A stretch of DNA of 64,000 nt from Curtobacterium luteum (GTDB taxonomy: Bacteria > Actinomycetota > Actinomycetes > Actinomycetales > Microbacteriaceae). The stretch's first letter is position 1. Each line of letters begins with the position of its first letter. Under the pieces are notes generated by a model. The model had not been told where the DNA came from. It saw only the letters and a list, made by a program, of their open reading frames with translations, and ran no database searches. Shown piece by piece: positions 27,298-35,462 of the stretch. The stretch covers positions 142,553-206,552 of the forward strand of contig NZ_BMOI01000007.1 in assembly GCF_014646995.1 (NCBI RefSeq). The letters are read 5' to 3'. A program made the position numbers and the translations under genes.

Positions 27298-28179
27298 ATG
27301 CACACGATCTCGCTCGCAGCCGCGAAGGCCACCCGCATGACCGCCCTCCGACTGCGCAACGCGACCTCGGACGTGCCGGTGTGCGACACCGACGATGGCC
27401 CGGTCGTGAGCATGACGAGCTTCGGTGAGCGCATCACCTCCGCACACCTGGCCCTCGAGAGCATCGCGGCGGGCTCGTTCCGACCGAGCCGACTGGTCCT
27501 GTGGCTCGACGACCCGCGCGCGGTGCACGCGCTGACGCCGGGACTGCGCCGGCTGGTCCGTCGTGGGCTGGAGGTACGGCTGGCCGAGGACGACGGTCCG
27601 CACAAGAAGTACTACCCGTACGTCCAGTCGGAGCGCGTGCACCGGGTGCCACTCGTCACGGCGGACGACGACTGGCTCTTCCCGCGCCGCTGGCTCGAGA
27701 CCCTCATGCGCGAGCACGCCGCCGACACCTCGACGAACACCTCGCACCGCGCCCGCGACATCGCGGTCGTCGGCGGAGCCGTCGCGCCCTACGCGGAATG
27801 GGGGCGGATCGGTGCACGCGGCTCCTCGCCGCGCAACCTGGCGACGGGCGGCTGGGGGCACGTCCTCACGCCGCGCATGCTCGAGGCGCTCCGGGACCGA
27901 CACGAGGAGTTCCGCGCGGCGGCTCCGCGCGCGGACGACATCTGGCTGCACCGGGTCGCGGTGGAGTCGGGCACCGCGCCGAAGTCGGTCGGCCGCTACG
28001 ACCACCGGCACATCCTGCACCTGCCGATCGGGTCCGGCCCGACGCTCGCCGAGACGAACGTCGATGCGGGCGGCAACGACCGCCAGGTCTCGGCCGCTTG
28101 GACCCCCGAGGTGCTCGCGCGGATCACCGGCGACACGCAGGAACCCGCGACGACCCTGGCGGCGACCGACCCGGCCTGA
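27298..28179 (+). CDS. Glycosyltransferase-like protein, uncharacterised
   Basis: Protein of 293 residues. It resembles sugar transferases of the GT-A kind: VVSMTSFGERI near the N-terminus, ADDDWLFPRRWLETL (about 121-135) with a DDD triad that could bind a metal-nucleotide, and AAPRADDIWLHRVAVESG in the acceptor half. No signal peptide or membrane span is seen. The gene stands alone between DUF6350 and sucD, with its own strong promoter and no ribosome site. Acceptor and donor unknown. Confidence is good for the reading frame, moderate for the function class. Confidence 0.7.
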   Translation: MHTISLAAAKATRMTALRLRNATSDVPVCDTDDGPVVSMTSFGERITSAHLALESIAAGSFRPSRLVLWLDDPRAVHALTPGLRRLVRRGLEVRLAEDDGPHKKYYPYVQSERVHRVPLVTADDDWLFPRRWLETLMREHAADTSTNTSHRARDIAVVGGAVAPYAEWGRIGARGSSPRNLATGGWGHVLTPRMLEALRDRHEEFRAAAPRADDIWLHRVAVESGTAPKSVGRYDHRHILHLPIGSGPTLAETNVDAGGNDRQVSAAWTPEVLARITGDTQEPATTLAATDPA

Positions 28180-28222
28180 CGGGCACGGGGCTCGGGGCTC
28201 GGGGCTCGGGAACCACCCGGAC

Positions 28223-28262
28223 GACGGAAGGCACGGCGCGAACCCGCACCGTGCCTCCCGGC
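28223..28262. terminator. Hairpin between convergent genes (recurrent palindrome family)
   Basis: The arms around GGAAGGCACGG and CCGTGCCTCCCGG pair at 13 of 15 positions around a 12-base loop. Being between the convergent glycosyltransferase and sucD genes, it probably ends both transcripts. A GGGGCTC triplet repeat (28188-28210) precedes it. Confidence 0.75.
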
Positions 28263-28294
28263 CGTCTGTCCGGACCCGTGGTCCGGCGGGGTCG

Positions 28295-29188
28295 CTACGC
28301 CGTCGCGGCGGCGACCACCTCGCGCAGCAGCGCCGCCGTCTCGGACGGCGTCTTGCCGACCTTGACGCCGGCGGCCTCGAGCGCCTGCTTCTTCGCCTCG
28401 GCCGTCCCCGCGGAGCCGGACACGATCGCGCCCGCGTGCCCCATGGTCTTGCCCTCGGGCGCGGTGAAGCCGGCGACGTACCCGACGACCGGCTTCGTGA
28501 CGTGCGCCTTGATGTAGTCGGCGGCACGCTCCTCGGCGTCACCGCCGATCTCGCCGATCATGACGATGGCCGAGGTCTCGGGATCGGCCTCGAACGCGGC
28601 GAGCGCGTCGATGTGGGTGGTGCCGATGACCGGGTCGCCGCCGATGCCGATGGCGGTCGAGAAGCCGAGGTCGCGGAGCTCGTACATCATCTGGTAGGTC
28701 AGGGTGCCGGACTTCGAGACGAGTCCGATCGGCCCCTTGCCGGTGATCGTCGCCGGGGTGATCCCGACGAGCGACTCGCCCGGGGTGATGATGCCGGGGC
28801 AGTTCGGGCCGATGATCCGGGTCTTCCCGCCGAGCGCCTTGGCGTGTGCCCAGAACTCCGCGGAGTCCTGCACCGGGATGCCCTCGGTGATGACGACGAC
28901 GAGCGGGACCTCGGCGTCGATGGCCTCCATCACGGCGTCCTTCGCGAACGCCGGCGGCACGAAGACGATGGAGACGTCGGCACCGGTGGTGTCGACGGCT
29001 TCGCGCACCGAGCCGAAGACGGGCAGCTCGACGTCGCCGTGGGTGACGGTGGTGCCGGCCTTGCGGGCGTTGACGCCACCGACCACCTGCGTGCCGGCCT
29101 TGAGCATCAGTGCGGTGTGCTTCGTGCCCTCACCGCCCGTGATGCCCTGGACGATGACCTTGGAGTCCTTGTTGAGGAAGATCGACAT
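28295..29188 (-). CDS. sucD: Succinate-CoA ligase, alpha subunit
   Basis: TCA-cycle enzyme subunit of 297 residues. It contains the CoA-binding Rossmann start ([15 protein letters not shown]), [18 protein letters not shown], and the active-site phosphohistidine in GHAGAIVSG (His about residue 251). ATG at 29188, 15 bases after the sucC stop, so the two form an operon. Confidence 0.97.
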   Translation of the reverse strand: MSIFLNKDSKVIVQGITGGEGTKHTALMLKAGTQVVGGVNARKAGTTVTHGDVELPVFGSVREAVDTTGADVSIVFVPPAFAKDAVMEAIDAEVPLVVVITEGIPVQDSAEFWAHAKALGGKTRIIGPNCPGIITPGESLVGITPATITGKGPIGLVSKSGTLTYQMMYELRDLGFSTAIGIGGDPVIGTTHIDALAAFEADPETSAIVMIGEIGGDAEERAADYIKAHVTKPVVGYVAGFTAPEGKTMGHAGAIVSGSAGTAEAKKQALEAAGVKVGKTPSETAALLREVVAAATA

Positions 29189-29203
29189 TGTTCTGCAGGC
29201 TCC

Positions 29204-30373
29204 TTACGCCGCGGCCGCGGCGAGCTCGGCGGCCTTCTCGGCCGCATCGTCCATGGTCGCGGCGACGGTGACGAGCGGGTGCGCCGCCTCCGCCAGGATC
29301 CGACGACCCTCGTCCACGTTGTTGCCGTCGAGGCGCACGACGAGCGGCTTGGTGGCCGAGTCGCCGAGGATGCCGAGCGCGGCGACGATGCCGTTCGCGA
29401 CGGCGTCGCACGCGGTGATGCCGCCGAAGACGTTCACGAAGACGCTCTTGACCTGCTCGTCGCCGAGGATGACGTCGAGGCCGTTGGCCATGACCTCGGC
29501 CGAGGCGCCACCGCCGATGTCGAGGAAGTTCGCGGGCTTCACGCCGCCGTGGCGCTCACCGGCGTACGCGACGACGTCGAGCGTCGACATGACGAGCCCG
29601 GCGCCGTTGCCGATGACGCCGACCTCGCCGTCGAGCTTCACGTAGTTGAGGCCGTGCTGCTTCGCCTTGGCCTCGAGCGGGTCCTCGCTGGCGGTGTCCT
29701 CGAGCTCCTTGTGCTGCTCGTGGCGGAAGTCGGCGTTCTCGTCGAGCGAGACCTTGCCGTCGAGCGCGAGGATCTGACCGTCACCCGTCCGGACGAGCGG
29801 GTTGACCTCGACCAGGGTGGCGTCCTCGCCGGCGAAGACGTCGTAGAGCTTCACGAAGACGTCCGCGACCTGCTCCTGGAGCTCGGAGGGGAAGTTCGCC
29901 TGTCGCGCGATCTCCAGCGCGGCTTCCGTGTTGATGCCGGTCAGCGGGTTCACCTCGACGCGGGCGAGGGCCTCGGGCTTCTCGACGGCGAGCTGCTCGA
30001 TCTCCATGCCGCCCTCGACGCTGACGAGCGACAGGTAGGAGCGGTTGGCACGGTCGAGCAGGACGGAGAAGTAGAACTCCTCGGCGATGTCCGCACCCTG
30101 GGCGATCATCACGCGCTGCACGGTGTGGCCCTTGATGTCGAGGCCGAGGATCGCCTGCGCGTGCTCGTAGGCCTCGTCCGGGGTCTTCGCGACCTTCACG
30201 CCGCCGGCCTTGCCGCGACCGCCGACCTTCACCTGCGCCTTGACGACGACCACGCCGCCGATCTTCTCGGCCGCTGCCTTCGCCTCCTCGGGGGTGTCGG
30301 CGATGATGCCCTGCAGCACAGGGACGCCGTAGGACTCGAAGAGGTCCCTGGCCTGGTACTCGAAAAGATCCAC
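29204..30373 (-). CDS. sucC: Succinate-CoA ligase, beta subunit
   Basis: ATP-grasp subunit of 389 residues, the normal family length. The GTG at 30373 gives the canonical N-terminus [19 protein letters not shown]; the frame is open 19 codons more, without family likeness. Seen are [19 protein letters not shown], the [17 protein letters not shown] metal site and the [11 protein letters not shown] and [11 protein letters not shown]oA-side loops. Specificity for ATP or GTP cannot be told. Confidence 0.97.
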   Translation of the reverse strand: MDLFEYQARDLFESYGVPVLQGIIADTPEEAKAAAEKIGGVVVVKAQVKVGGRGKAGGVKVAKTPDEAYEHAQAILGLDIKGHTVQRVMIAQGADIAEEFYFSVLLDRANRSYLSLVSVEGGMEIEQLAVEKPEALARVEVNPLTGINTEAALEIARQANFPSELQEQVADVFVKLYDVFAGEDATLVEVNPLVRTGDGQILALDGKVSLDENADFRHEQHKELEDTASEDPLEAKAKQHGLNYVKLDGEVGVIGNGAGLVMSTLDVVAYAGERHGGVKPANFLDIGGGASAEVMANGLDVILGDEQVKSVFVNVFGGITACDAVANGIVAALGILGDSATKPLVVRLDGNNVDEGRRILAEAAHPLVTVAATMDDAAEKAAELAAAAA

Positions 30374-30604
30374 GCTGTTCTTCTTCCCGCACGTTCCGTG
30401 CGATCGGCATCGGTTACCCGGTCGCCACACTCCACATCGAGGGTCGCTCGATGTCGAGACAACGGCCGCGGGTCAGCCTAGCGCCGGCAGGTGGACGCGC
30501 GGTGCGCGCGATCGGCCGGGAGGCACGGATCGCCTCCGTCGTGCGACATCCGGAGCGCGCACTGCCCCACGGGCCCCCAGGAAGGGTCCGGCACGGTGGT
30601 CGCG

Positions 30605-32236
30605 ATGGACACTGCACTCCGAGACCGCGCCGCCGACGTCTTCGGCTGGGACCTCCGAGACGCCCAGGCGACGGTGATCGACGCCGTGCTGCGCGGCCGC
30701 GACGCCCTCGCGCTGATGCCGACCGGCTCGGGCAAGTCCGCGATCTACCAGGTCGCGGGCCTCGCGCTCGACGGACTCGTCGTCGTGGTGTCCCCGCTCG
30801 TGTCGCTGCAGGAGGACCAGGTCGTCGGGCTCGAGCGCCACCCGGACGCCCCTCGTGCCGTCGCCGTGAACGCCACGAAGCGGGCCTCGGACGTCGAGGA
30901 CTCGTGGGACGCGATCGCCGCCGGGGACGTCCGCTACGTGTTCCTCGCGCCCGAGCAGCTCGCGAAGGACGAGGTGGTCGAGCGGCTGTCCGAGGTCGGC
31001 GTCTCCTTGGTCACCGTCGACGAAGCACACTGCGTGTCCTCGTGGGGGCACGACTTCCGACCCGCCTACCTCGCACTCGGCGAGGCCGTGGAGCGCCTCG
31101 GACGCCCGCCGGTCCTCGCCCTGACGGCGACCGGATCGGCTCCGGTGCGCGAGGACATCACGGCGCGGCTCGGCATGCGGGACCCGCTCGTGCTCGCCGC
31201 GGGCTTCGACCGCCCCGGCATCCGCATCGAGGTCGAGCGGTACGCCGACGCCGCGGAGAAGCGCGACGCCGTGGTCGAGCAGGCCGCGGCCGCGTCGGGC
31301 ACCGGCATCGTCTACGTCGCCACCCGACGGGAGACCGACGAGTACGCCGACGCCCTCCGTGCCCGCGGCAAGGACGCCCGGCCCTACCACGCGGGGATGC
31401 GGGTGCGCGACCGTGACGCCGTCCTGCACGCCTTCCACGACGGCGAGCTCGACGTGGTGGTGGCGACGAGCGCGTTCGGCATGGGGATCGACAAGCCCGA
31501 CGTCCGGTTCGTCCTGCACGCCGACGTCGCGGAGTCCGTCGACGCCCACTACCAGGAGATCGGCCGTGCCGGGCGCGACGGCCAGCCGGCGACCGCGACC
31601 CTGCACTACCGCGCCGAGGACCTCGGGCTCCGGCGCTTCTTCGCGTCCGGGAGCCCGAAGCCGGCGTCCCTCCGGGCACTCTTCGACGCCGTGCCCGCCT
31701 CGGGGTCGATCCCGCGCTCGGCCCTCGCGGACGCCTCGGGACTCTCCGCGCGCACGGCCGGCCGCGCCGCGAACGCCCTCGTCGAGGCGGGGGTGCTCGA
31801 CGACGGGCCGGACGGCCTCGCACGCACTGACGGCGGCCCGACCAGCGCGGAGGCAGCGGCGAAGGCCGCCTCGGCACGTGCCGACCAGCGCGAGGAGGTC
31901 GAGCAGTCGCGCATCGCGATGATGCGCCGGTTCGCGGAGACGCTCGGGTGCCGCCGGCAGTTCCTGCTCGGCTACTTCGGCGACGAGCTCGCGGAGCCGT
32001 GCGGCAACTGCGACACCTGCACGTCCGGCTCCGCACACGAGGACGCCGCCCACGGCGCGGACGGGGCGCACGACGACGCCTGGCCCCCGGAGTCGATCGT
32101 CGAGCACCCGGAGTGGGGCCGCGGCACCGTCATGAGCACCGAGGACGACCGGGTGACGGTCTTCTTCGACTCGGCGGGGTACCGCACGCTCGCGCTCGCC
32201 GACGTCGAGGGACGGCACCTGCTCGAACGCGTCTGA
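30605..32236 (+). CDS. recQ: RecQ-family ATP-dependent DNA helicase with Tudor-like tail
   Basis: 3'-5' helicase of 543 residues. Motifs: Q-motif region DLRDAQATVIDAVL, Walker A PTGSGKS (about 39-45), VDEAHCVSSWGHDFRPAYL (DEAH about 139-142), TATGSAPVREDI, and ATSAFGMGIDKPDVRFV with QEIGRAGRDG. A winged helix follows, then zinc ligands in CRRQFLLGYFGDELAEPCGNCDTC. No HRDC domain. The last 50 residues (HPEWGRGTVMSTEDDRVTVF...) resemble the Tudor-like tail of PcrA. ATG 30605 is used; a GTG at 30596 has a better-placed AGGAAGG and is possible. Confidence 0.9.
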   Translation: MDTALRDRAADVFGWDLRDAQATVIDAVLRGRDALALMPTGSGKSAIYQVAGLALDGLVVVVSPLVSLQEDQVVGLERHPDAPRAVAVNATKRASDVEDSWDAIAAGDVRYVFLAPEQLAKDEVVERLSEVGVSLVTVDEAHCVSSWGHDFRPAYLALGEAVERLGRPPVLALTATGSAPVREDITARLGMRDPLVLAAGFDRPGIRIEVERYADAAEKRDAVVEQAAAASGTGIVYVATRRETDEYADALRARGKDARPYHAGMRVRDRDAVLHAFHDGELDVVVATSAFGMGIDKPDVRFVLHADVAESVDAHYQEIGRAGRDGQPATATLHYRAEDLGLRRFFASGSPKPASLRALFDAVPASGSIPRSALADASGLSARTAGRAANALVEAGVLDDGPDGLARTDGGPTSAEAAAKAASARADQREEVEQSRIAMMRRFAETLGCRRQFLLGYFGDELAEPCGNCDTCTSGSAHEDAAHGADGAHDDAWPPESIVEHPEWGRGTVMSTEDDRVTVFFDSAGYRTLALADVEGRHLLERV

Positions 32237-32271
32237 GGCCGACCGGGAGGACGGGCACCCGGCGAGGGAAG

Positions 32272-32305
32272 GCGCGGTCGCTCGACCACCCGTCGGCGAC
32301 CGCGC
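32272..32305 (+). terminator. Hairpin after recQ
   Basis: GCGCGGTCGC (32272-32281) and its complement (32296-32305) flank a 14-base loop, 36 bases beyond the recQ stop. The rest of the 270-base gap to the next gene shows no other frame with support. Confidence 0.6.
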
Positions 32306-32506
32306 TCCACTCCCCCGAGCACCGGTGAGCATGCACGCACGTCGTGTCGCGGAGGTGACCACACGGTGAACGCGACCCGAACCCGGTCCGCTGGGCGCAC
32401 CTCCCGGCCGACCGGTGCGCGCACCGGACAGCCGTCCCCCGGGCTGTGCGGCGCCTCCGACCGTCCCTCGCGTACGCAGGAGGACCACGACGAGAGGAAC
32501 ACCCAC

Positions 32507-32965
32507 ATGAGCAGCGACGTCAACCAGGCCGCGCAGGAGCGCCTCGGCGGCATCATCCAGGACCGCGCGTTCGACCGGTTCGGCGAGGTCTGGGCCGAGG
32601 ACGTGGTCGACCACGACCCGGCCCCCGGCCAGGCGCCCGGTCTCGCCGGAATCGTCGACTTCTGGAAGGACTTCACGTCGGCGTTCCCGGACCTCGAGCT
32701 GACCCCGGACCCGCTGGTCGTCACCGACGACTTCGTGACCGCGGTGTTCACGATCCGCGGCACCCACACGGGACCGTTCCAGGGGCACGAGCCGACCGGG
32801 AAGTCCTTCGAGGTGCGCGGCATCCAGGTGGCGAAGTTCCGCGACGGCAAGATCGTCGAGCGGTGGGGCGCGACCGACGAGCAGGGCCTCGCGCAGCAGC
32901 TCGGCCTCGACGACGCGTCGGACGCGGGCGACGGCCACGGCGACGTCCGTTTCGTGTCCGCGTAG
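32507..32965 (+). CDS. SnoaL-like ester cyclase family protein
   Basis: Small alpha+beta-barrel protein of 152 residues. The family signature is clear: VDHDPAPGQAPGLAGIVDFW, AFPDLELTPDPLVVTDDFV, TGPFQGHEPTGKSFEVRGIQV and KIVERWGATDEQGLAQQLG. Homologs include polyketide cyclases, but most stand-alone members have no known substrate. ATG 32507 follows GAGAGGAAC; the longer frame start lacks family likeness. Followed 65 bases later by a small acidic gene with a nearly identical ribosome-site context. Confidence 0.85.
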   Translation: MSSDVNQAAQERLGGIIQDRAFDRFGEVWAEDVVDHDPAPGQAPGLAGIVDFWKDFTSAFPDLELTPDPLVVTDDFVTAVFTIRGTHTGPFQGHEPTGKSFEVRGIQVAKFRDGKIVERWGATDEQGLAQQLGLDDASDAGDGHGDVRFVSA

Positions 32966-33030
32966 TCGTCCACTTCGTGTGCGCCGAGGCGCGGCGCGTA
33001 GACAGGACACCCACGAACGAGAGGAACCCC

Positions 33031-33324
33031 ATGAGCGACCCGGGCACCACCCCGAACGACGGCCCCGACACGGACGGCTTCCGCGACGCCGACGTGGACA
33101 CCGAGCACGCGGGCCCCTACGAGGTCGACGACCGCGAGGAAGCACTCGAGACCGTGACGAACGACGCGGTCGGCGGTGAGACCGTCGAACCCCAGCCCGG
33201 CGACGGCACGGCGTCCGGCCCGACCGGCGGCGCGGAGCGCGAGGAGGCCCCGGACCTCTGGGAGCACGACGGCGACGAGGACCACCCCGACCTCGGGAAC
33301 GACCTCGGCACCAAGCCGCTCTGA
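33031..33324 (+). CDS. Small acidic, probably disordered protein, 97 aa
   Basis: Not recognised. The 97 residues are rich in Asp, Glu, Gly and Pro (for example DLWEHDGDEDHPDLGNDLG) with almost no hydrophobic core, so it is likely unfolded alone. A good GAGAGGAAC site precedes ATG 33031. Lies between the SnoaL-like gene and a small membrane protein on the same strand. Confidence 0.65.
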   Translation: MSDPGTTPNDGPDTDGFRDADVDTEHAGPYEVDDREEALETVTNDAVGGETVEPQPGDGTASGPTGGAEREEAPDLWEHDGDEDHPDLGNDLGTKPL

Positions 33325-33349
33325 AGTCCGCGCTGACTACCATCGGAGC

Positions 33350-33757
33350 GTGATCCACCGACTCCAGCAGCGCCTGCGCCGGCACCCCGGCGCGGCGCGG
33401 CTGGTGTCGGTCGCCGGTCTCCTGCTCATCGCCGCAGCCGCGACGACCGGCGTCCGCTCCGGCGTCACGGCGTGCGGACCCCAGACCGCGGGGCCGACCT
33501 GCACGGTCGGGAACCTCGGTTGGCTCGCCCTCCTCGTCGTCGGCGTCCTGGCCGCGGTCGTCGCCGGCTCGGGCGTCCTGTGGCCGCTGCCCGCCATCTG
33601 GACCGTGGCGGCCCTGCTCTCGGCGGCGCGCGGCGACGTCGGCAGCACGACGTTCGTCGTCGTCGCGGTCGTCCTCGGCGCCGTCGCGCTCGGCACGGCG
33701 ATCTGGATCGACGTCGCACCACACGCACGCCGACGCCGGGCCCGACGTGACGAGTGA
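33350..33757 (+). CDS. Small membrane protein, unknown, 135 aa
   Basis: Not recognised. Three to four hydrophobic segments (LVSVAGLLLIAAAATTG, LGWLALLVVGVLAAVVAGSG, FVVVAVVLGAVALGTAIWI) lie between a basic N-terminus and an Arg-rich end. A pair of Cys (ACGPQ...PTCTVG) flanks the first loop. GTG 33350 has TACCAT exactly 6 bases upstream and no ribosome site, giving a leaderless start. Its end overlaps the next gene by 11 bases. Confidence 0.65.
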   Translation: MIHRLQQRLRRHPGAARLVSVAGLLLIAAAATTGVRSGVTACGPQTAGPTCTVGNLGWLALLVVGVLAAVVAGSGVLWPLPAIWTVAALLSAARGDVGSTTFVVVAVVLGAVALGTAIWIDVAPHARRRRARRDE

Positions 33758-34607
33758 GGGGTCGATCGGCGCCGACCGGACGGGAGGCGCCGCGCACGAC
33801 CCGAACCGTGCCTCCCGGTCGTCCCCCGGTCGCGACCGAGCGCTCCGCCGCCTGCTCGCGGACAGCACGCCGGTCGCCGCCGGCGGCCGGGCCATCTTGC
33901 TGCAGATCGCGGACCCGGTGGTCGCGGCGGGCGTCCGTCGGCACTCGGACTTCGCCAGCCGACCGCAGCAGCGGCTCGCCCACACCCTGACGTTCGTCTT
34001 CGCGGTGATCTCGGGCACGCCGTCGGACGCGGCCACCGCGGCCGCCTTCGTGGACCGCGCGCACGTGCCCGTCGAGGGCGCGGACGACGTCGACCGGCAG
34101 CTCTGGGTCGCCGCGACCCTCTTCGACTCGGCGCGGCAGGCGCACGCGGCGTTCGGTTCGGCGGTGTTCGCCGCGCGGGACGAGGAGGTCCTGCAGGCCT
34201 ACGCGCCGATCGGGACCGCGCTCCGGGTGCCGCCGTCGCGCTGGCCGGGGTCGGTGGCCGCGTTCGACCGGTACCGGGACGAGGCGCTCGACCGGCTGAC
34301 CGTCACCGACGACGCCCGCGGTGTCGTGCGGGACCTGCTGCACCCACGGTTCGCGCCGTGGTGGGTGCGGGCGGCGATGCCGCTCGTGCGGATCGTGACC
34401 GTCGGCATGCTGCCGGATCGGCTGCGAGCCGAGTACGGCTTCCCGTGGGGGCCACGGGAGCGTCGGCGGTACGAGCGGACCGTGCGGGTGCTCCGTGTCG
34501 TCCGTGGGCTGGTGCCCGGGTGGCTCCTCCGTCTGCCGGGGCCGGTGCTGGTGCGGGCGATGCGGCGGGCGGCGGCAGGACGTCCGAACGAGTACTTGTC
34601 GGGCTGA
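33747..34607 (+). CDS. DUF2236 / MpaB-like oxygenase family protein
   Basis: Protein of 286 residues in the family of rubber oxygenase Lcp and MpaB. The core begins about residue 35 (GGRAILLQIADPVVAAGVRRHS) and includes THTLTFVFAVISG-like AHTLTFVFAVISGTPSDAA, HVPVEGADDVDRQLWVAATL and LFDSARQAH. His residues that could hold a haem are visible (VRRHSDF, DRAHVPVEG). GTG 33747 overlaps the previous gene. The first 30 residues (GGAAHDPNRASRSSPG) come from a copy of the genome palindrome and have no counterpart in the family. Confidence 0.8.
   Translation: MTSEGSIGADRTGGAAHDPNRASRSSPGRDRALRRLLADSTPVAAGGRAILLQIADPVVAAGVRRHSDFASRPQQRLAHTLTFVFAVISGTPSDAATAAAFVDRAHVPVEGADDVDRQLWVAATLFDSARQAHAAFGSAVFAARDEEVLQAYAPIGTALRVPPSRWPGSVAAFDRYRDEALDRLTVTDDARGVVRDLLHPRFAPWWVRAAMPLVRIVTVGMLPDRLRAEYGFPWGPRERRRYERTVRVLRVVRGLVPGWLLRLPGPVLVRAMRRAAAGRPNEYLSG
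33779..33824. repeat. GGGAGGC palindrome inside the DUF2236 gene start
   Basis: GGGAGGC (33782-33788) and GCCTCCC (33810-33816) with flanking CCGTGCCTCCCGGTC repeat the intergenic hairpin family, here inside codons 12-26 of a coding sequence. Confidence 0.65.
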
Positions 34608-34631
34608 CAATTACCGTGGTACGGTCGGTCC
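34596..34631 (+). promoter_or_regulatory. Promoter and candidate NrtR operator of the NAD operon
   Basis: TTGTCG (34596-34601), an 18-base spacer and an extended -10 TGGTACGGT (34617-34625) end 6 bases before the ATG at 34632, so the mRNA should be leaderless. ACCGT-GGT-ACGGT (34613-34625) is a perfect inverted repeat over the -10, a natural site for the NrtR-like repressor coded in the operon. Confidence 0.6.
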
Positions 34632-35462
34632 ATGGCAGTCGAACTCAGCACCTGGGACGCCCAGGGCACACCGACGACACCGACGTTCTCCACCATGCGG
34701 TTCCCCGCGGGTGAAGCCCACGTCAAGGTCGTGGACGACGCCGACGCGGGGGCGACCACCGAGATCGCGACCCTGCGCGGCACCAGCGGCGACGACATCC
34801 TCGTGCTCGGCATGTGGGCGGACGCCGTCCGGCAGCGCGGCGCGCGGTCGGTCGCGCTCGTCCCGTACCTCCCCGGCGCGCGGCAGGACCGCGGCCTCCC
34901 GTTCGGCGCGAAGGTCTACGCGGACGTCCTCAACGGCTTCCGCATCGACCAGGTGATCGCGTTCGACCCGCACTCGCCGGTCATCGTCGGCCTGGTCGAG
35001 CGCCTCACCGTGGTGCCGAGCGAGCAGGTCGTGCACGACGCCGTCCTCGCCGGGTCCGACTACAGCGGCATCATCGCGCCGGACAAGGGCGCCGTCGCCC
35101 GGGCATCGCTGGTCGCCGAGACCGCCGGGCTCCCCCTGTTCCGCGCCGAGAAGCACCGCAACCCCGACTCCGGGAAGCTCGACGGGTTCTCCTGCGAGCC
35201 GCTCCCGGACACCGGCCGCCTGCTCGTCGTCGACGACATCTGCGACGGCGGCGGCACGTTCACGGGTCTGGCCGGATCGACCGGCCTGCCGAAGGAACGG
35301 CTCGGCCTCTGGGTCTCGCACGGGGTCTTCTCCGGCCGCGCCCCGCTGCTCGCCGACCACTTCGGCGAGATCGTCACCACCGACTCGTACCCGGCCCAGA
35401 ACGACGTGCCGGGCCTGCGTACCGTCCCGCTCAGCCCGTACCTCACGAAGGAGATCCGATGA
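34632..35462 (+). CDS. Ribose-phosphate pyrophosphokinase-like protein
   Basis: PRPP-synthetase homolog of 276 residues, about 40 shorter than housekeeping Prs. The C-terminal PRPP/ribose-5-phosphate loop is intact (LLVVDDICDGGGTFTG, about residues 197-212) and a KHRN group (FRAEKHRNPDSG) sits where the catalytic flexible-loop Lys/Arg are. The classic DLH pyrophosphate motif appears as AFDPHSPVI. It overlaps nadV by ATGA, so it likely makes the phosphoribosyl donor for NadV. Because of the pairing it may instead be the ADP-ribose-specific kinase (Adps) of NARP1-type NAD reconstitution; sequence alone cannot settle this. Confidence 0.8.
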   Translation: MAVELSTWDAQGTPTTPTFSTMRFPAGEAHVKVVDDADAGATTEIATLRGTSGDDILVLGMWADAVRQRGARSVALVPYLPGARQDRGLPFGAKVYADVLNGFRIDQVIAFDPHSPVIVGLVERLTVVPSEQVVHDAVLAGSDYSGIIAPDKGAVARASLVAETAGLPLFRAEKHRNPDSGKLDGFSCEPLPDTGRLLVVDDICDGGGTFTGLAGSTGLPKERLGLWVSHGVFSGRAPLLADHFGEIVTTDSYPAQNDVPGLRTVPLSPYLTKEIR

